NCBI RefSeq assembly: GCF_900149705.1
Contig: NZ_LT703001.1
Span: 868,001-932,000, forward strand
DNA length: 64,000 bases
Direction of reading: 5' to 3'
Origin: Sphingorhabdus sp. Alg231-15
GTDB lineage: Bacteria; Pseudomonadota; Alphaproteobacteria; Sphingomonadales; Sphingomonadaceae
Shown here piece by piece: positions 9,195 to 18,771 of this stretch. Both the position numbers and the translations under genes were made by a program. Below the pieces are notes generated by a model, which saw only the letters and a program-made list of their open reading frames with translations, ran no database searches and was not told the origin of the DNA. Positions within the stretch are counted from its first letter, which is position 1. The number at the start of each line of letters is the position of its first letter.

Positions 9195-9690
9195 ACTCAG
9201 CGTGGGCCGAGAATGGCAAGACGGAAGCGATTGGCAAAAGCGCAGTGAAAAAGCGATTGCAGCCGCGCTTTCGGTTTCCCCCTATGGCGAGCTGACCAAA
9301 GGGAAATTCGCATTGGAAGTCAGCGTCAAACTATCTAACAATGACGAAGTCCAACAGCTTAATGCGGACTATCGCGACAAGGACAAGCCGACAAACGTAC
9401 TGTCTTTTCCTTTGGTGCCACATGATTTGCTCGGCTCTTTGTCGAATAGTGATGACGGCGAGGTGCTGCTTGGCGATATTATCCTGGCGCACGATGTTTG
9501 TAACGCTGAGGCGGCAGAAAAAGCTATATCCATGCCAGATCATGTATCGCATCTGTTAACTCACGGTACCTTGCACTTGCTGGGCTATGATCATGAAACA
9601 GAGGCCGATGCGCTCGTGATGGAGGCATTGGAAGTTAATGCCCTTGATCAATTGGGCATTGCCAATCCCTATGCAGAACCACATATATAA
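9181..9690 (+). CDS. ybeY: Endoribonuclease YbeY (rRNA maturation factor)
   Basis: YbeY is a single-strand-specific metallo-endoribonuclease needed for 16S rRNA 3'-end maturation and ribosome quality control. The zinc motif H-x3-H-x5-H is seen in HGTLHLLGYDH near the C-terminus, and NVLSFP near the middle is the other family hallmark. The ATG at 9181 (MLQIELS) was chosen because an earlier ATG lies well inside phoH. It is 169 residues long, typical of the family. Confidence 0.95.
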   Translation: MLQIELSVGREWQDGSDWQKRSEKAIAAALSVSPYGELTKGKFALEVSVKLSNNDEVQQLNADYRDKDKPTNVLSFPLVPHDLLGSLSNSDDGEVLLGDIILAHDVCNAEAAEKAISMPDHVSHLLTHGTLHLLGYDHETEADALVMEALEVNALDQLGIANPYAEPHI

Positions 9691-9711
9691 TTTATAACCA
9701 AGAACGAAAAA

Positions 9712-10674
9712 ATGTCAGACGATAACAAAACCAACAACACAAACGGGGCGAGCGGCCGATCTTCATCTACGCCTCGCGGCGAGGATGACGAACCCGGGCA
9801 ATTATGGCGCAATCTGAAAGCGATGCTGTTCGGAGAAACGGAAGATAGTTCGCTGCGCGCGCAGCTCGAAGAAGTCATTGATGAACATGAAAATGACGCA
9901 GAGGCCGACAAAAATGGCAACCCGGACATCTCTCCGGTCGAACTGGAAATGCTGCGTAACCTGCTCAATTTTAGTGATCATCGGGTAGATGATATTGCTG
10001 TTCCGCGGGCAGATATTGTCGCGATCGAAGAAAGCGCTCCGTTCAGTGAATATGTAGAGATATTCTCAGAACATGGTCACAGCCGCATTCCGGTTTTTCG
10101 CGAAAATCTCGATACAATTATCGGCATGATCCATATCAAGGATATTTTTGCATTGGTCGCAAAAGGCGGAAATCCGCCCACAGATATCACGCCTTATCTG
10201 CGCCAGCCTCGCTTTGTACCCGAATCGATGGGAGTTCTCGACTTATTGGCGGAAATGCGCGCCACTCGCACCCATCTGGCGATTATTTTCGACGAGTATA
10301 ATGGTACCGAGGGCTTGGTAACCATTGAAGATATTGTTGAGGAAATTGTCGGCGATATCGAAGATGAGCATGATGATGAGCCGGTACAAATGCTGAAACA
10401 ACTGGACGGCGGCATTTGGGAAGCGGATGCGCGCGCAGAGTTGGACGATGTCGGCGAAGAAATTGATCCCGCACTGGCGGAGATTGACGAGGACGTCGAT
10501 ACGATTGGCGGCCTGTCTTTCGTCCTGGCTGGTCATATTCCCAAGACCGGTGAGATGCTGGAACATCCCAGCGGTTGGCAACTCAAAATTCTGGAAGCGG
10601 ATGACCGCCGGGTTACGAGGCTACGCTTGCTTCCGCCCGATCCTGTCAGCGCTGCTACCCATCAGGCAGACTGA
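9712..10674 (+). CDS. corC: CorC/HlyC family transporter-associated protein with paired CBS domains
   Basis: This protein has two CBS domains (about residues 85-210) and a C-terminal CorC_HlyC domain with the DTIGGL motif. It is the soluble form without a DUF21 membrane part. CorC proteins are linked to magnesium/cobalt efflux. The phoH-ybeY-corC order is conserved in many proteobacteria, usually followed by lnt; here lnt is absent and a convergent MOSC gene comes next, overlapping the last 13 bp. Confidence 0.93.
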   Translation: MSDDNKTNNTNGASGRSSSTPRGEDDEPGQLWRNLKAMLFGETEDSSLRAQLEEVIDEHENDAEADKNGNPDISPVELEMLRNLLNFSDHRVDDIAVPRADIVAIEESAPFSEYVEIFSEHGHSRIPVFRENLDTIIGMIHIKDIFALVAKGGNPPTDITPYLRQPRFVPESMGVLDLLAEMRATRTHLAIIFDEYNGTEGLVTIEDIVEEIVGDIEDEHDDEPVQMLKQLDGGIWEADARAELDDVGEEIDPALAEIDEDVDTIGGLSFVLAGHIPKTGEMLEHPSGWQLKILEADDRRVTRLRLLPPDPVSAATHQAD

Positions 10675-11324
10675 GTTTCGGCCAGTTGAGCGGCGCGCTT
10701 GCGCCAGGTTTCCGCCAGAACCGCCATATTTGAGAGCGCTAAGAGGTTCGTGCCCTGCCCTTTGTGTTTACCACCTATGATCATAGCAAACAGGCGTTCC
10801 AGCGGCCATTCAGGATATGATCGATCCTGCTGAATGATGCGATCACCGGCTCGCACCTTACCTGGTTCCAGCACTCTGAAATAACTGCCGGATTTGGTTG
10901 TCTTAATCACGGTTTTCAGAACATCGGATTGTCCGAAATGATGATTGAGCTTCCAACATGGCTGACGGGCATGGCTACACTCAATCAACGCCTCGCCAAG
11001 CCGGAATATATCGCCAAGACATAATGTGTCCTCGGTAAGTCCGACACAGCTTAAGTTCTCGCCAAAAGCGCCCGGATGATCGAGTATTCCCAGGTCGGGA
11101 TATTTGCTTCGCCAGAAGGTATAATGCTCAATCGGATAAAGATGGATCGCTTTGTCGCGTCCTCCATGATGCACCGGATCGGCAACCTGATTGCCGGCTA
11201 GCCCAAACAGTCCAAGCTCCACGGCGTCCGATACCGGTCGCTTTACGATCGCGCTCATTTCACCATCATCACGAAATGGTTTCGGTTTACCAATGAGCAG
11301 CTTATCGAGCGTAGTTTCAATCAT
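10662..11324 (-). CDS. MOSC domain protein (YiiM-like)
   Basis: This protein has a MOSC domain (molybdenum cofactor sulfurase C-terminal type) with the block HHGGRDKAIHLYP, GENL and a conserved Cys in ARQPCWKL. By relation to E. coli YiiM it may reduce N-hydroxylated compounds with molybdenum cofactor; this is inferred from the family. The ATG at 11324 is preferred over a TTG two codons upstream. No strong ribosome site is visible. It converges on corC with a 13-bp overlap. Confidence 0.85.
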   Translation of the reverse strand: MIETTLDKLLIGKPKPFRDDGEMSAIVKRPVSDAVELGLFGLAGNQVADPVHHGGRDKAIHLYPIEHYTFWRSKYPDLGILDHPGAFGENLSCVGLTEDTLCLGDIFRLGEALIECSHARQPCWKLNHHFGQSDVLKTVIKTTKSGSYFRVLEPGKVRAGDRIIQQDRSYPEWPLERLFAMIIGGKHKGQGTNLLALSNMAVLAETWRKRAAQLAETQSA

Positions 11325-11388
11325 TTGCAATAATTAACGGTCCAAGTTCATATTGGCAATTTGCGATTTATTATGCTTCAAGGCGGGA

Positions 11389-12570
11389 ATGGAAATCAGT
11401 GACCTTCGCATTGCCTTGTATAGCGGCAACTATAATTTCGTACGCGATGGCGCCAATCAAGCGTTGAACCGCTTAGCGGAATATCTTTTGCGGCAAGGCG
11501 CTGCAGTGCGCGTCTATTCGCCAACCACTGACACCCCCGCATTTGAGCCGACCGGCGACTTGATCAGCGTGCCTTCTATCGCCTTTCCCGGACGCGGAGA
11601 ATATCGCTTCCCAACCCATCTCTCCAGCAGCGCAAAGCGAGACCTTGAAGCTTTCAATCCCAATATCATGCAAATTTCAAGTCCTGACCGTGTTGGCCAT
11701 CGTATGGTGCACTGGGCGAGAAAACATGATGTACCGGTACTTGCCTCGGTTCATACGCGATTTGAGACCTATCCACGCTATTACAATCTCGCCTTCCTGG
11801 AACCCGTGATCGAGGCCATTTTACGACGCTTGTATCGTCGCTGCGATGCGCTGGTTGCCCCGTCAGAATCGATGGCACAAGTGCTTCGCCAGCAACGGAT
11901 GAACTATGATGTCGGGATTTGGTCGCGCGGCGTCGACAAAGAGATTTTCAATCCCTCTCGTCATGACAAGGTCTGGCGCCAATCTCTCGGAATCGCCGAT
12001 GATGAACTTGTGATCGGCTTTCTTGGCCGGTTGGTGATGGAAAAAGGCCTGGATGTTTTTGCCGACACGATCGACGAATTGCGCCGCCGCGGCGTCAAAC
12101 ATCGCATTCTGGTTATCGGCGAAGGCCCGGCTCAGCAGTGGTTTGAAGACAGAATACCGGATGCCGTCTTTGCCGGATTTCAGCAAGGTTCCGATCTGGG
12201 ACGCGGTGTTGCAAGCATGGACATATTATTCAATCCGTCGGTCACCGAGACCTTTGGCAACGTTACTCTTGAAGCTATGGCATGCGGTTTACCGGTGGTT
12301 GCGGCAAAAGCGACTGGCAGCCAAAGCCTTGTGAAGGACAAACAATCCGGACGGCTGGTTACACCCGGTGCTATTCGTGACTTTGCCGATGTTTTGCAAA
12401 TCTATTGCGAGGATGAAGCCATCCGCAATGCCCATGGAACTGCAGGCGAAAAACGCGCCGATGAATTTAGTTGGGATCAGATCAATCACACTGTGGCCGA
12501 AACCTACCTTCGCCTCATCCGGCAAAGACAGTCAGGACAGAGTCCGATCAAGCAAGCGGCTATTCGCTAA
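11389..12570 (+). CDS. GT4 family glycosyltransferase (GDP-mannose-type mannosyltransferase-like)
   Basis: This is a retaining GT-B glycosyltransferase. The N-terminal acceptor half begins RIALYSGNYNFVRDG. The C-terminal nucleotide-sugar half has GRLVMEKG and the E-x7-E motif in ETFGNVTLEAMACG. It resembles the Mgt/PimB group that adds mannose or glucuronosyl residues to diacylglycerol-type lipids, so a glycolipid role is plausible but unproven. The ATG at 11389 follows GGCGGG closely; a TTG at 11353 would add 12 non-conserved residues. Confidence 0.88.
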   Translation: MEISDLRIALYSGNYNFVRDGANQALNRLAEYLLRQGAAVRVYSPTTDTPAFEPTGDLISVPSIAFPGRGEYRFPTHLSSSAKRDLEAFNPNIMQISSPDRVGHRMVHWARKHDVPVLASVHTRFETYPRYYNLAFLEPVIEAILRRLYRRCDALVAPSESMAQVLRQQRMNYDVGIWSRGVDKEIFNPSRHDKVWRQSLGIADDELVIGFLGRLVMEKGLDVFADTIDELRRRGVKHRILVIGEGPAQQWFEDRIPDAVFAGFQQGSDLGRGVASMDILFNPSVTETFGNVTLEAMACGLPVVAAKATGSQSLVKDKQSGRLVTPGAIRDFADVLQIYCEDEAIRNAHGTAGEKRADEFSWDQINHTVAETYLRLIRQRQSGQSPIKQAAIR

Positions 12571-12575
12571 GGAAG

Positions 12576-13037
12576 TTAGCGCAATACTCCCTTATTTGTC
12601 ATCATACGTGCATACCAGATCAGCAAAATCACTGACAGCCAGATGGCTGCTGTAAAGATCCAGATACCGGGAGTAATGAGACTCACCGGCATATCCACGG
12701 TCATCTGGTAAATGGTCGAACCCAGCAACCCGACCAGAGATATTCCGAAAGCAACGACCGCATGGCGGCTGCGCAGCAATAGCAGCAAGGAGCCGATAAA
12801 CGCCCCCCACACACCCAAAGCCCAGACTGCATCAGCCCAGGCTGGAAAAGCATAAAAATAATCCAGCTGTTCCGGTGTAAAAGCGCTCATGTAAGATTCA
12901 TTGCGCATCTGGGTCATCGTATAATCCACCGCACCGCCAGAATTCCAGATCACGGCAATGACACCGACCACCCAGAGATGCCAAGGCGTTGCTGGCTTGC
13001 CGCCACTTTCAGTCACAGATTCCCCTGTTCCAGACAT
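12576..13037 (-). CDS. Small four-helix inner-membrane protein of unknown function
   Basis: This 153-residue protein has a short hydrophilic N-terminus and four predicted membrane segments (roughly residues 20-42, 67-90, 94-113 and 124-146). I do not recognise a named family; such proteins recur in sphingomonads. The ATG at 13037 is supported by a strong GGGAGG site 6 bp upstream; the longer frame to 13211 would overlap the start of rarA. The gene is divergent from rarA and converges on the glycosyltransferase. Confidence 0.8.
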   Translation of the reverse strand: MSGTGESVTESGGKPATPWHLWVVGVIAVIWNSGGAVDYTMTQMRNESYMSAFTPEQLDYFYAFPAWADAVWALGVWGAFIGSLLLLLRSRHAVVAFGISLVGLLGSTIYQMTVDMPVSLITPGIWIFTAAIWLSVILLIWYARMMTNKGVLR

Positions 13038-13152
13038 TTTTTCCTCCCTATTCTCCGACAATATCATAGCATCGCAATTGCGGATCACAAAATCTGGCAC
13101 GAAGCCGATGAACGTGCTGGTTTTCGGAAAAAAAGTCCCATAACATCGCACG

Positions 13153-14472
13153 ATGGATGATTTCTTCACCACGGACGGCCAGCAGCAGCAACAGGAAGAT
13201 ACTCCTGCCAATGCACCGCTTGCCGAGCGACTCAGACCGCAAGGTCTCGACGATGTCGTTGGTCAGGATCATCTGGTAGGGAAAGACGGCGCGCTCAAAC
13301 GTATGATCGTTGCGGGCAAGCTGTCATCAATCATATTCTGGGGGCCACCGGGAACCGGGAAGACCAGCTTGGCACGATTGCTCGCCAATGAAACAGATCT
13401 ACATTTCCACGCAATATCAGCCGTATTCTCTGGAGTTGCTGATCTAAAAAAGGTTTTTGCAGAGGCCGAGCAACGGCAACGGATAGGCAAACAAACCCTG
13501 TTATTCGTGGATGAAATCCACCGCTTCAATCGCTCTCAGCAAGATAGCTTCTTGCCCTATGTCGAGAAAGGCACAGTGATACTGGTCGGAGCGACAACGG
13601 AAAACCCATCCTTTGAGCTTAACGCTGCCCTGCTCAGTCGGACACAGGTATTGATACTCAATCGCCTGGATAGCGCAGCATTGGATCAGCTGTTGATCAA
13701 GGCAGAAGCATTGAAGGATAGCCCGCTGCCGGTCACCGACGAAGCGCGCGAGGCATTGATTGCCAGCGCCGATGGTGATGGACGCTTCCTGCTCAATCAG
13801 GCCGAAACGCTATTTTCACTGGATATTGCCGAACCGCTCGATTCCGCTGCCTTGGCGAAACTGCTTCATCGGCGCATGGCCGTTTACGACAAGGATCGGG
13901 AGGGACATTATAATCTAATATCAGCCCTGCATAAATCACTACGCGGATCGGATCCTCAGGCTGCGCTCTACTATCTCGCCCGGATGTTGGTGGCAGGCGA
14001 AGAACCGCTCTACGTCCTGCGGCGCATTGTCCGCTTTGCCAGCGAAGATATCGGTCTGGCAGATCCCCAGGCGCTGGTACAGGCGCTGGCCGCCAAAGAC
14101 GCCTATGATTTTCTGGGCAGTCCGGAAGGCGAATTGGCGATAGTACAAGCTTGCCTTTATTGCGCCACCGCCCCCAAATCCAATGCAGCCTACAAGGCGC
14201 AAAAATCCGCCTGGAAATCGGCAAAGCAAACCGGATCGCTGATGCCTCCGCAGAACATTCTCAATGCACCCACTGCCCTGATGAAAGATATCGGCTATGG
14301 CAAAGGCTATAGCTATGATCATGAAAGTGACGAAGGTTTTTCCGGGGACAATTATTGGCCGGAAGAGATGAATCCTGAACTATTCTACCAACCAGTCGAT
14401 CGTGGTTTTGAGCATAAAATTCGGGAACGATTGGACTATTGGCAGCAACTGAGAGGTGAGAAAAATGACTAG
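13153..14472 (+). CDS. rarA: Replication-associated recombination protein RarA (MgsA)
   Basis: RarA is an AAA+ ATPase of the clamp-loader superfamily that acts at stalled replication forks. Walker A is GPPGTGKTS (Lys70-Thr71), Walker B is FVDEIHRFN, and sensor 1 is GATTENPSF. The C-terminal tetramerisation domain ends near YWQQLR. At 439 residues it has the usual length. A Gln-rich stretch occurs at residues 10-14. Its stop overlaps the next gene by 8 bp. Confidence 0.96.
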   Translation: MDDFFTTDGQQQQQEDTPANAPLAERLRPQGLDDVVGQDHLVGKDGALKRMIVAGKLSSIIFWGPPGTGKTSLARLLANETDLHFHAISAVFSGVADLKKVFAEAEQRQRIGKQTLLFVDEIHRFNRSQQDSFLPYVEKGTVILVGATTENPSFELNAALLSRTQVLILNRLDSAALDQLLIKAEALKDSPLPVTDEAREALIASADGDGRFLLNQAETLFSLDIAEPLDSAALAKLLHRRMAVYDKDREGHYNLISALHKSLRGSDPQAALYYLARMLVAGEEPLYVLRRIVRFASEDIGLADPQALVQALAAKDAYDFLGSPEGELAIVQACLYCATAPKSNAAYKAQKSAWKSAKQTGSLMPPQNILNAPTALMKDIGYGKGYSYDHESDEGFSGDNYWPEEMNPELFYQPVDRGFEHKIRERLDYWQQLRGEKND

Positions 14473-15001
14473 ATATCTCGTATTTCTGTCATTGATCATA
14501 TTTGCGTTGTCTTTCACTCAAGCTGCAAAAGCAAAAGACAAAACCAATTCACCCGACTGGTATCTCGTTGACGAAGTCATTGTGGATGAAGCCCCGGACT
14601 ATCGCTCGGACATCTTCTTTGCAGACAAAACCAGTATTGAGAGGATAGATGACCTCGTTTCGGTTTCCATCTCTCAGATCGTCTTGGCTGAATCCAATAA
14701 GGGTGCTGACGACATCTCCAAGATCAGAGATATTCGTTCGATAATATTGGTTGATTGCAACAGGCATATCTATGGCGTCACGGAGCTTTCCGAATTTGAC
14801 GGAAACGAGACCCTGATCCGATCAGAGACCCAGTCCAGGGAATCTACAAAATGGATACTACCTTATGCAAATTCCGGATATGTTAGTGTTTTCAGATTTG
14901 TCTGTGAACCCGACAAGCAATTTGGCTCGCAAGAATTTCCCGGTCATATTCAACCTTTGACATCGCTCAAAGCTTACCTGAGCGCAGATTGGAGCAAATA
15001 G
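14465..15001 (+). CDS. Exported protein of unknown function
   Basis: This 178-residue protein has a clear signal peptide (TRYLVFLSLIIFALSFTQAAKA). The mature part is acidic and has two cysteines (DCNRHIYGV and RFVCEP), which could form a disulfide. I do not recognise the family. The ATG at 14465 follows GAGAGGTGAG; a GTG at 14456 is part of that site. It overlaps rarA by 8 bp, and its own stop overlaps the next start by one base, so the three genes are probably co-translated. Confidence 0.75.
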   Translation: MTRYLVFLSLIIFALSFTQAAKAKDKTNSPDWYLVDEVIVDEAPDYRSDIFFADKTSIERIDDLVSVSISQIVLAESNKGADDISKIRDIRSIILVDCNRHIYGVTELSEFDGNETLIRSETQSRESTKWILPYANSGYVSVFRFVCEPDKQFGSQEFPGHIQPLTSLKAYLSADWSK

Positions 15002-16350
15002 TGAATTTTCGAACCCTATTAGCGATCGCTTTTACCTTGCTGTCGGCTCCGGTTGCGGCGCAGATTAGTGACAAACCCAGTGAGTATGAAAAGGCGTTGG
15101 CGGCCGGCTATAAAGCCCAGTTCATCTGTTCGGGACTGTGGAATGGCGGAAAGTCGTTGCAGGACATCGAGGCGGATGAGTTAAGCGGCATCTATGATCG
15201 TATCGGAAAACTTGTCCCCACATTGGCAGCTGAAATTGATGAGGAAGAGCGGCAGGTCCGCGTCAGCTATACTGACGGCATGCCGCCACGCACGGCGATT
15301 TGGAACCGCCGGACCGGTTGCACTTCAATGCCTATTGGTTTTACCGGAATAAAAATTGGCAAACCCGTAAAATTGCGTGAGTTTAAAGATGATCTGCCAT
15401 GGCCTATGGGAGACCGCAACGCAGTCCTGACACAAGCTGCAGCAAACGAGGCTTTGCAACAGATCACGTCGCGTGCGTCAGATAATAGCCAATATGGAGG
15501 TAAAACCAGCGCGGTTCTGGTGATCAAGAACGGCAAGATACTGACCGAGAAATACAAGAATGGGCATGATCTTCACACCGCTCAACGCACCTGGTCGGTT
15601 GCCAAATCGATTGCTGGCACGCTTATCGGACACAGCGTTCAGGAGGGTTTTTCCGACGTGAATGCCCCGGCCAAAATCCTAGAATGGATGAAATTTGGCG
15701 ACCCACGCAGCAGCATAACACTTGATCATCTCATGCGGATGTCCAGCGGATTGACAAGCGATACCGCCGGAAATCGAACTGATCCCATCTATATGGGCGG
15801 TGCCAGCGTGACCGAGCGCACCACCAGTTGGCCCTTACTCTACAAGCCGGGTACGCGGTTTCGCTATGCCAATAATGACACGCTTCTGGCAATCCATGCC
15901 ACGCGTTCTGGTCGTTTCAATCCCGATTTTTTCTTCGAGAAAGTTGGTATGACTAGGACCTACGCAGAAACCGACTGGCAGGATAACTATATATTATCCA
16001 GTCAAGTATGGACAACAGCCCGCGACCTTGGCCGCATGGGCATGCTCTATCTCAACAATGGTGTCTGGAATGGTGAGCGCTTGCTTCCCAAAAACTGGCG
16101 TGACTATGTCAGCACGCCATCCGGACCGCAGCCGGACCGGGAGTTTGGCTATGGCGCAACCTTCTGGCTAATGAACAAGACCGACGGCGTTCCGGCCAGC
16201 ACATTTGCCGCCTTCGGTAATCGTGGTCAATATCTCGTGATCATCCCCTCCCGCGATCTGGTGATCGTCAGACGCGGCTATGACACCCGCGAAAATCGCT
16301 TTGATATCTCGGCCTTTACGCGTGATGTTCTGAAAGCCACTGCAGAATGA
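15001..16350 (+). CDS. Serine hydrolase, class C beta-lactamase-like
   Basis: This is an exported penicillin-binding-protein-like esterase or peptidase. The signal peptide ends at VAAQ (about residue 20). An N-terminal Cys-containing extension of about 120 residues precedes the beta-lactamase fold. The SxxK motif is Ser199-Val-Ala-Lys202 and YxN is Tyr289-Ala-Asn291. The GTG at 15001 overlaps the previous stop and follows TTGGAG at good spacing. Such sphingomonad proteins are rarely true beta-lactamases, and the substrate is unknown. The stop overlaps the next gene (ATGA). Confidence 0.85.
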   Translation: MNFRTLLAIAFTLLSAPVAAQISDKPSEYEKALAAGYKAQFICSGLWNGGKSLQDIEADELSGIYDRIGKLVPTLAAEIDEEERQVRVSYTDGMPPRTAIWNRRTGCTSMPIGFTGIKIGKPVKLREFKDDLPWPMGDRNAVLTQAAANEALQQITSRASDNSQYGGKTSAVLVIKNGKILTEKYKNGHDLHTAQRTWSVAKSIAGTLIGHSVQEGFSDVNAPAKILEWMKFGDPRSSITLDHLMRMSSGLTSDTAGNRTDPIYMGGASVTERTTSWPLLYKPGTRFRYANNDTLLAIHATRSGRFNPDFFFEKVGMTRTYAETDWQDNYILSSQVWTTARDLGRMGMLYLNNGVWNGERLLPKNWRDYVSTPSGPQPDREFGYGATFWLMNKTDGVPASTFAAFGNRGQYLVIIPSRDLVIVRRGYDTRENRFDISAFTRDVLKATAE

Positions 16351-17339
16351 GCAATTTCTATCGCGCAGCTGTCTGCACGGCATTGACCGGACCGGATTCA
16401 ATTCGTCTGGAAGAGAAACAGGCAGAACCGCTACAAGCCGGTCAAATTCGTATCGCGGCAAAAGCTGCGGGTCTTAACTTTCCTGATCTGCTGATGACCT
16501 ATGGCAAATATCAATTTCGTCCCGACCCGCCTTTCATCCCTGGGCTCGAAGTTGCTGGGGAGATCATCGAGATTGCACCAGACGTGACCGCTTTCTCAAC
16601 CGGAGATCGCGTCATGGGTGGCAGCAAAGGAAATGGTTTTGCGCAGCAGATAGTCTTGCCCGACACAGCTGTAAGACCTTTACCCGCAGCCTTGTCCTTT
16701 ACTGAAGGAGCCTGCTGGCATGGTGCGGCAATAACCGCCTGGCATGCCTTGAACGACAAAGCCATGCTGCAGCAGGGCGAGAGCATTCTCATCCTTGGTG
16801 CCAGCGGCGGCGTCGGCATGGCTGCCGTCAAATTGGCAGAGCACAAAGGCGCGGTCGTGATCGCTACCGGCTCCAGTGAAGAGAAGCGCCAGGCGCTTCA
16901 GAATGCAGGCGCTGACCATTGTCTGGACCCCGCCGACTCAGAACTGGCCGCCAAAGTAAAAGCGCTGACCGATGGCAAGGGCGTCGATGTTGTGTTTGAT
17001 CCGGTCGGCGGCGAACTGGCAATAACCGCAACCCGGTCCATTAGCTGGGGCGGTCGTTATCTGATCGTCGGTTTCGCCAGCGGTAATATACCTTCCTTCC
17101 CGGCCAATCATGCGTTGATAAAAGGCTATAGCCTTATCGGATTGCGCGCTGGAGAAAGTGCGCGGCGTGATCCGGAACTGGCGAAACGCGGTGAACAGGC
17201 ACTACGCGGCTTGGCCGAACAAGGCGTGATGCGGCCGCATATCTCGCATAGCTTTGCTTTGGATGATGCAACAGCTGCCTTGAAGGTGCTCGAACAGCGT
17301 GCTGTTATTGGTCGAGCTGTCATTGACATGACGCTCTGA
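16347..17339 (+). CDS. Zinc-independent NADPH:quinone oxidoreductase family protein (MDR superfamily)
   Basis: This is a medium-chain dehydrogenase/reductase of the quinone oxidoreductase type. The GroES-like N-terminal domain lacks the catalytic zinc cysteines and histidines. The Rossmann part has GASGGVGMAAVKLA. At 330 residues it has the standard length. The ATG overlaps the preceding stop by 4 bp, so it is translationally coupled to the serine hydrolase. NADPH preference is family-based, and the electron acceptor is not known. Confidence 0.9.
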   Translation: MSNFYRAAVCTALTGPDSIRLEEKQAEPLQAGQIRIAAKAAGLNFPDLLMTYGKYQFRPDPPFIPGLEVAGEIIEIAPDVTAFSTGDRVMGGSKGNGFAQQIVLPDTAVRPLPAALSFTEGACWHGAAITAWHALNDKAMLQQGESILILGASGGVGMAAVKLAEHKGAVVIATGSSEEKRQALQNAGADHCLDPADSELAAKVKALTDGKGVDVVFDPVGGELAITATRSISWGGRYLIVGFASGNIPSFPANHALIKGYSLIGLRAGESARRDPELAKRGEQALRGLAEQGVMRPHISHSFALDDATAALKVLEQRAVIGRAVIDMTL

Positions 17340-17460
17340 CTTTCTGCGTTACACATGATTACATAATTGCGCTGAATAACGGCCACTCCACTCTATATCT
17401 CACATAGGGAACGTGTTAACCTTCGGTGGACTCATAATTGTTCACAATAGGGGAAACAAA

Positions 17461-18687
17461 ATGGATGGATTGAGAATAGGCAACTATGCGCTCGATACAG
17501 AGCTTATGATGGAATGGGGAGAAAAGATCGGCGTTGCGCTTATCATTCTCCTGCTCACATGGATCGTTGCGAAAGCCGCCAAATGGGCTTTTGCCAAACT
17601 TGTCGATAACATCAGCTTACTGCAACGCGACACCGGCTCTGGCGAGTCAATTGGCATGTCGCTGGGTAAGATTGTTTCGCTACTCATTTGGCTTTTCGGT
17701 CTCATTGCGGTGCTTTCCACCTTTGGACTGAACAGCGTCATTGAACCCCTGCAAACCCTGCTGGATGATGTGATGGGCTTTATTCCTAACATTATTGGTG
17801 CAGGTATTATCTTCTTTGTCGGTTCGATTGTTGCGAACATCGTGAAGCAGATTGTTGAAACTGCCATGATGACGGTGAATCTGGACAAATGGGCTAATAA
17901 AGCCGGTGCTGAAGAGGTTACCGGTAACAGTACCATCAGCAAGACTATTGGTACGATTGTCTATGTACTGATCATCATTCCGATCGCCATATTGGCGCTG
18001 GATGCACTCAACATGTCGAGCATTACCGAGCCAGCGACATCGCTGCTCAATACAATCTTCACCTCAATTCCACTGGTTATCGGCGCGGCAATATTGCTTG
18101 GCATCGCCTATATGATTGCCCGCTGGGTTGGCGGTTTGATTGAAGAAGTATTGCCTGGTCTTGGTGTTGACCGTTCGGTTGATGCGCTTGGAATTCTTCC
18201 CGAGAAGACAACCGTTTCATCCGTCGTTTCAAAAGTTGTGATCATTGCGATCATGCTTTTCGCGGCGATCGCGGCAACACGCATGCTGCAATTCCCAGAA
18301 CTGACCAACATCCTGAACGAGGTATTGGCGCTTGGCGGCAAGGTCATATTTGGTGGGGTGATTATTGGCCTCGGCTTCATGATCGCCAACATATTGGCAA
18401 GAATAGTCGGCGGTGCATCTGAAGGCAGTATGGGTAGCCAGATTGTCAAATATGCGACAATCGTCCTGTTCGTCGCCATGGGCCTCAAATATATGGGTCT
18501 CGCTGATAGCATCATCAATATGGCGTTCGGTGCACTGGTCATTGGCGGCGGCGTTGCTGCAGCCCTGGCCTTCGGACTGGGCGGACGCGACGCAGCAGCA
18601 AAAACGCTGGAAGATATGCGGTCCAATAAGCCAAAAGCGCCAGCGGCACGGAAAAGCGCTGCGCGGAAGCCTGCGGCTGACAAATAA
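17461..18687 (+). CDS. Mechanosensitive ion channel family protein with conserved TM-helix repeats (CmpX-like)
   Basis: This 408-residue polytopic inner-membrane protein is made of repeated TM-helix units (Pfam TM_helix type), each with a pattern like PxIIGAxIIxxxG, seen at FIPNIIGAGIIF, SIPLVIGAAILL and LGGKVIFGGVIIG. The C-terminus is basic and Ala/Lys-rich (residues about 385-408). It resembles Pseudomonas CmpX-type channels that respond to membrane tension. The ATG at 17461 is preceded by AGGGGAA; a longer GTG frame at 17413 lacks support. A strong terminator follows. Confidence 0.88.
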   Translation: MDGLRIGNYALDTELMMEWGEKIGVALIILLLTWIVAKAAKWAFAKLVDNISLLQRDTGSGESIGMSLGKIVSLLIWLFGLIAVLSTFGLNSVIEPLQTLLDDVMGFIPNIIGAGIIFFVGSIVANIVKQIVETAMMTVNLDKWANKAGAEEVTGNSTISKTIGTIVYVLIIIPIAILALDALNMSSITEPATSLLNTIFTSIPLVIGAAILLGIAYMIARWVGGLIEEVLPGLGVDRSVDALGILPEKTTVSSVVSKVVIIAIMLFAAIAATRMLQFPELTNILNEVLALGGKVIFGGVIIGLGFMIANILARIVGGASEGSMGSQIVKYATIVLFVAMGLKYMGLADSIINMAFGALVIGGGVAAALAFGLGGRDAAAKTLEDMRSNKPKAPAARKSAARKPAADK

Positions 18688-18709
18688 ACCAACGCAGACC
18701 GTAAAGAAC

Positions 18710-18740
18710 AAGGGCGGGTCCGGTTGGACCTGCCCTTTTC
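18710..18740 (+). terminator. Rho-independent terminator after the mechanosensitive channel gene
   Basis: Arms GGGCGGGTCC (18712-18721) and GGACCTGCCC (18726-18735) form a 10-bp stem with one G-T pair and a GGTT loop. They are flanked by AA and by TTTTCTTTTG, a classic terminator layout. Confidence 0.9.
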
Positions 18741-18771
18741 TTTTGTCCAGTTGATGGGTTAGAGAATATCC

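Noticed and set aside
15001-16350. True class C beta-lactamase (AmpC) resistance gene
   Set aside because: The SxxK and YxN motifs are shared by many esterases. The long N-terminal extension and the neighbours do not support a resistance role.
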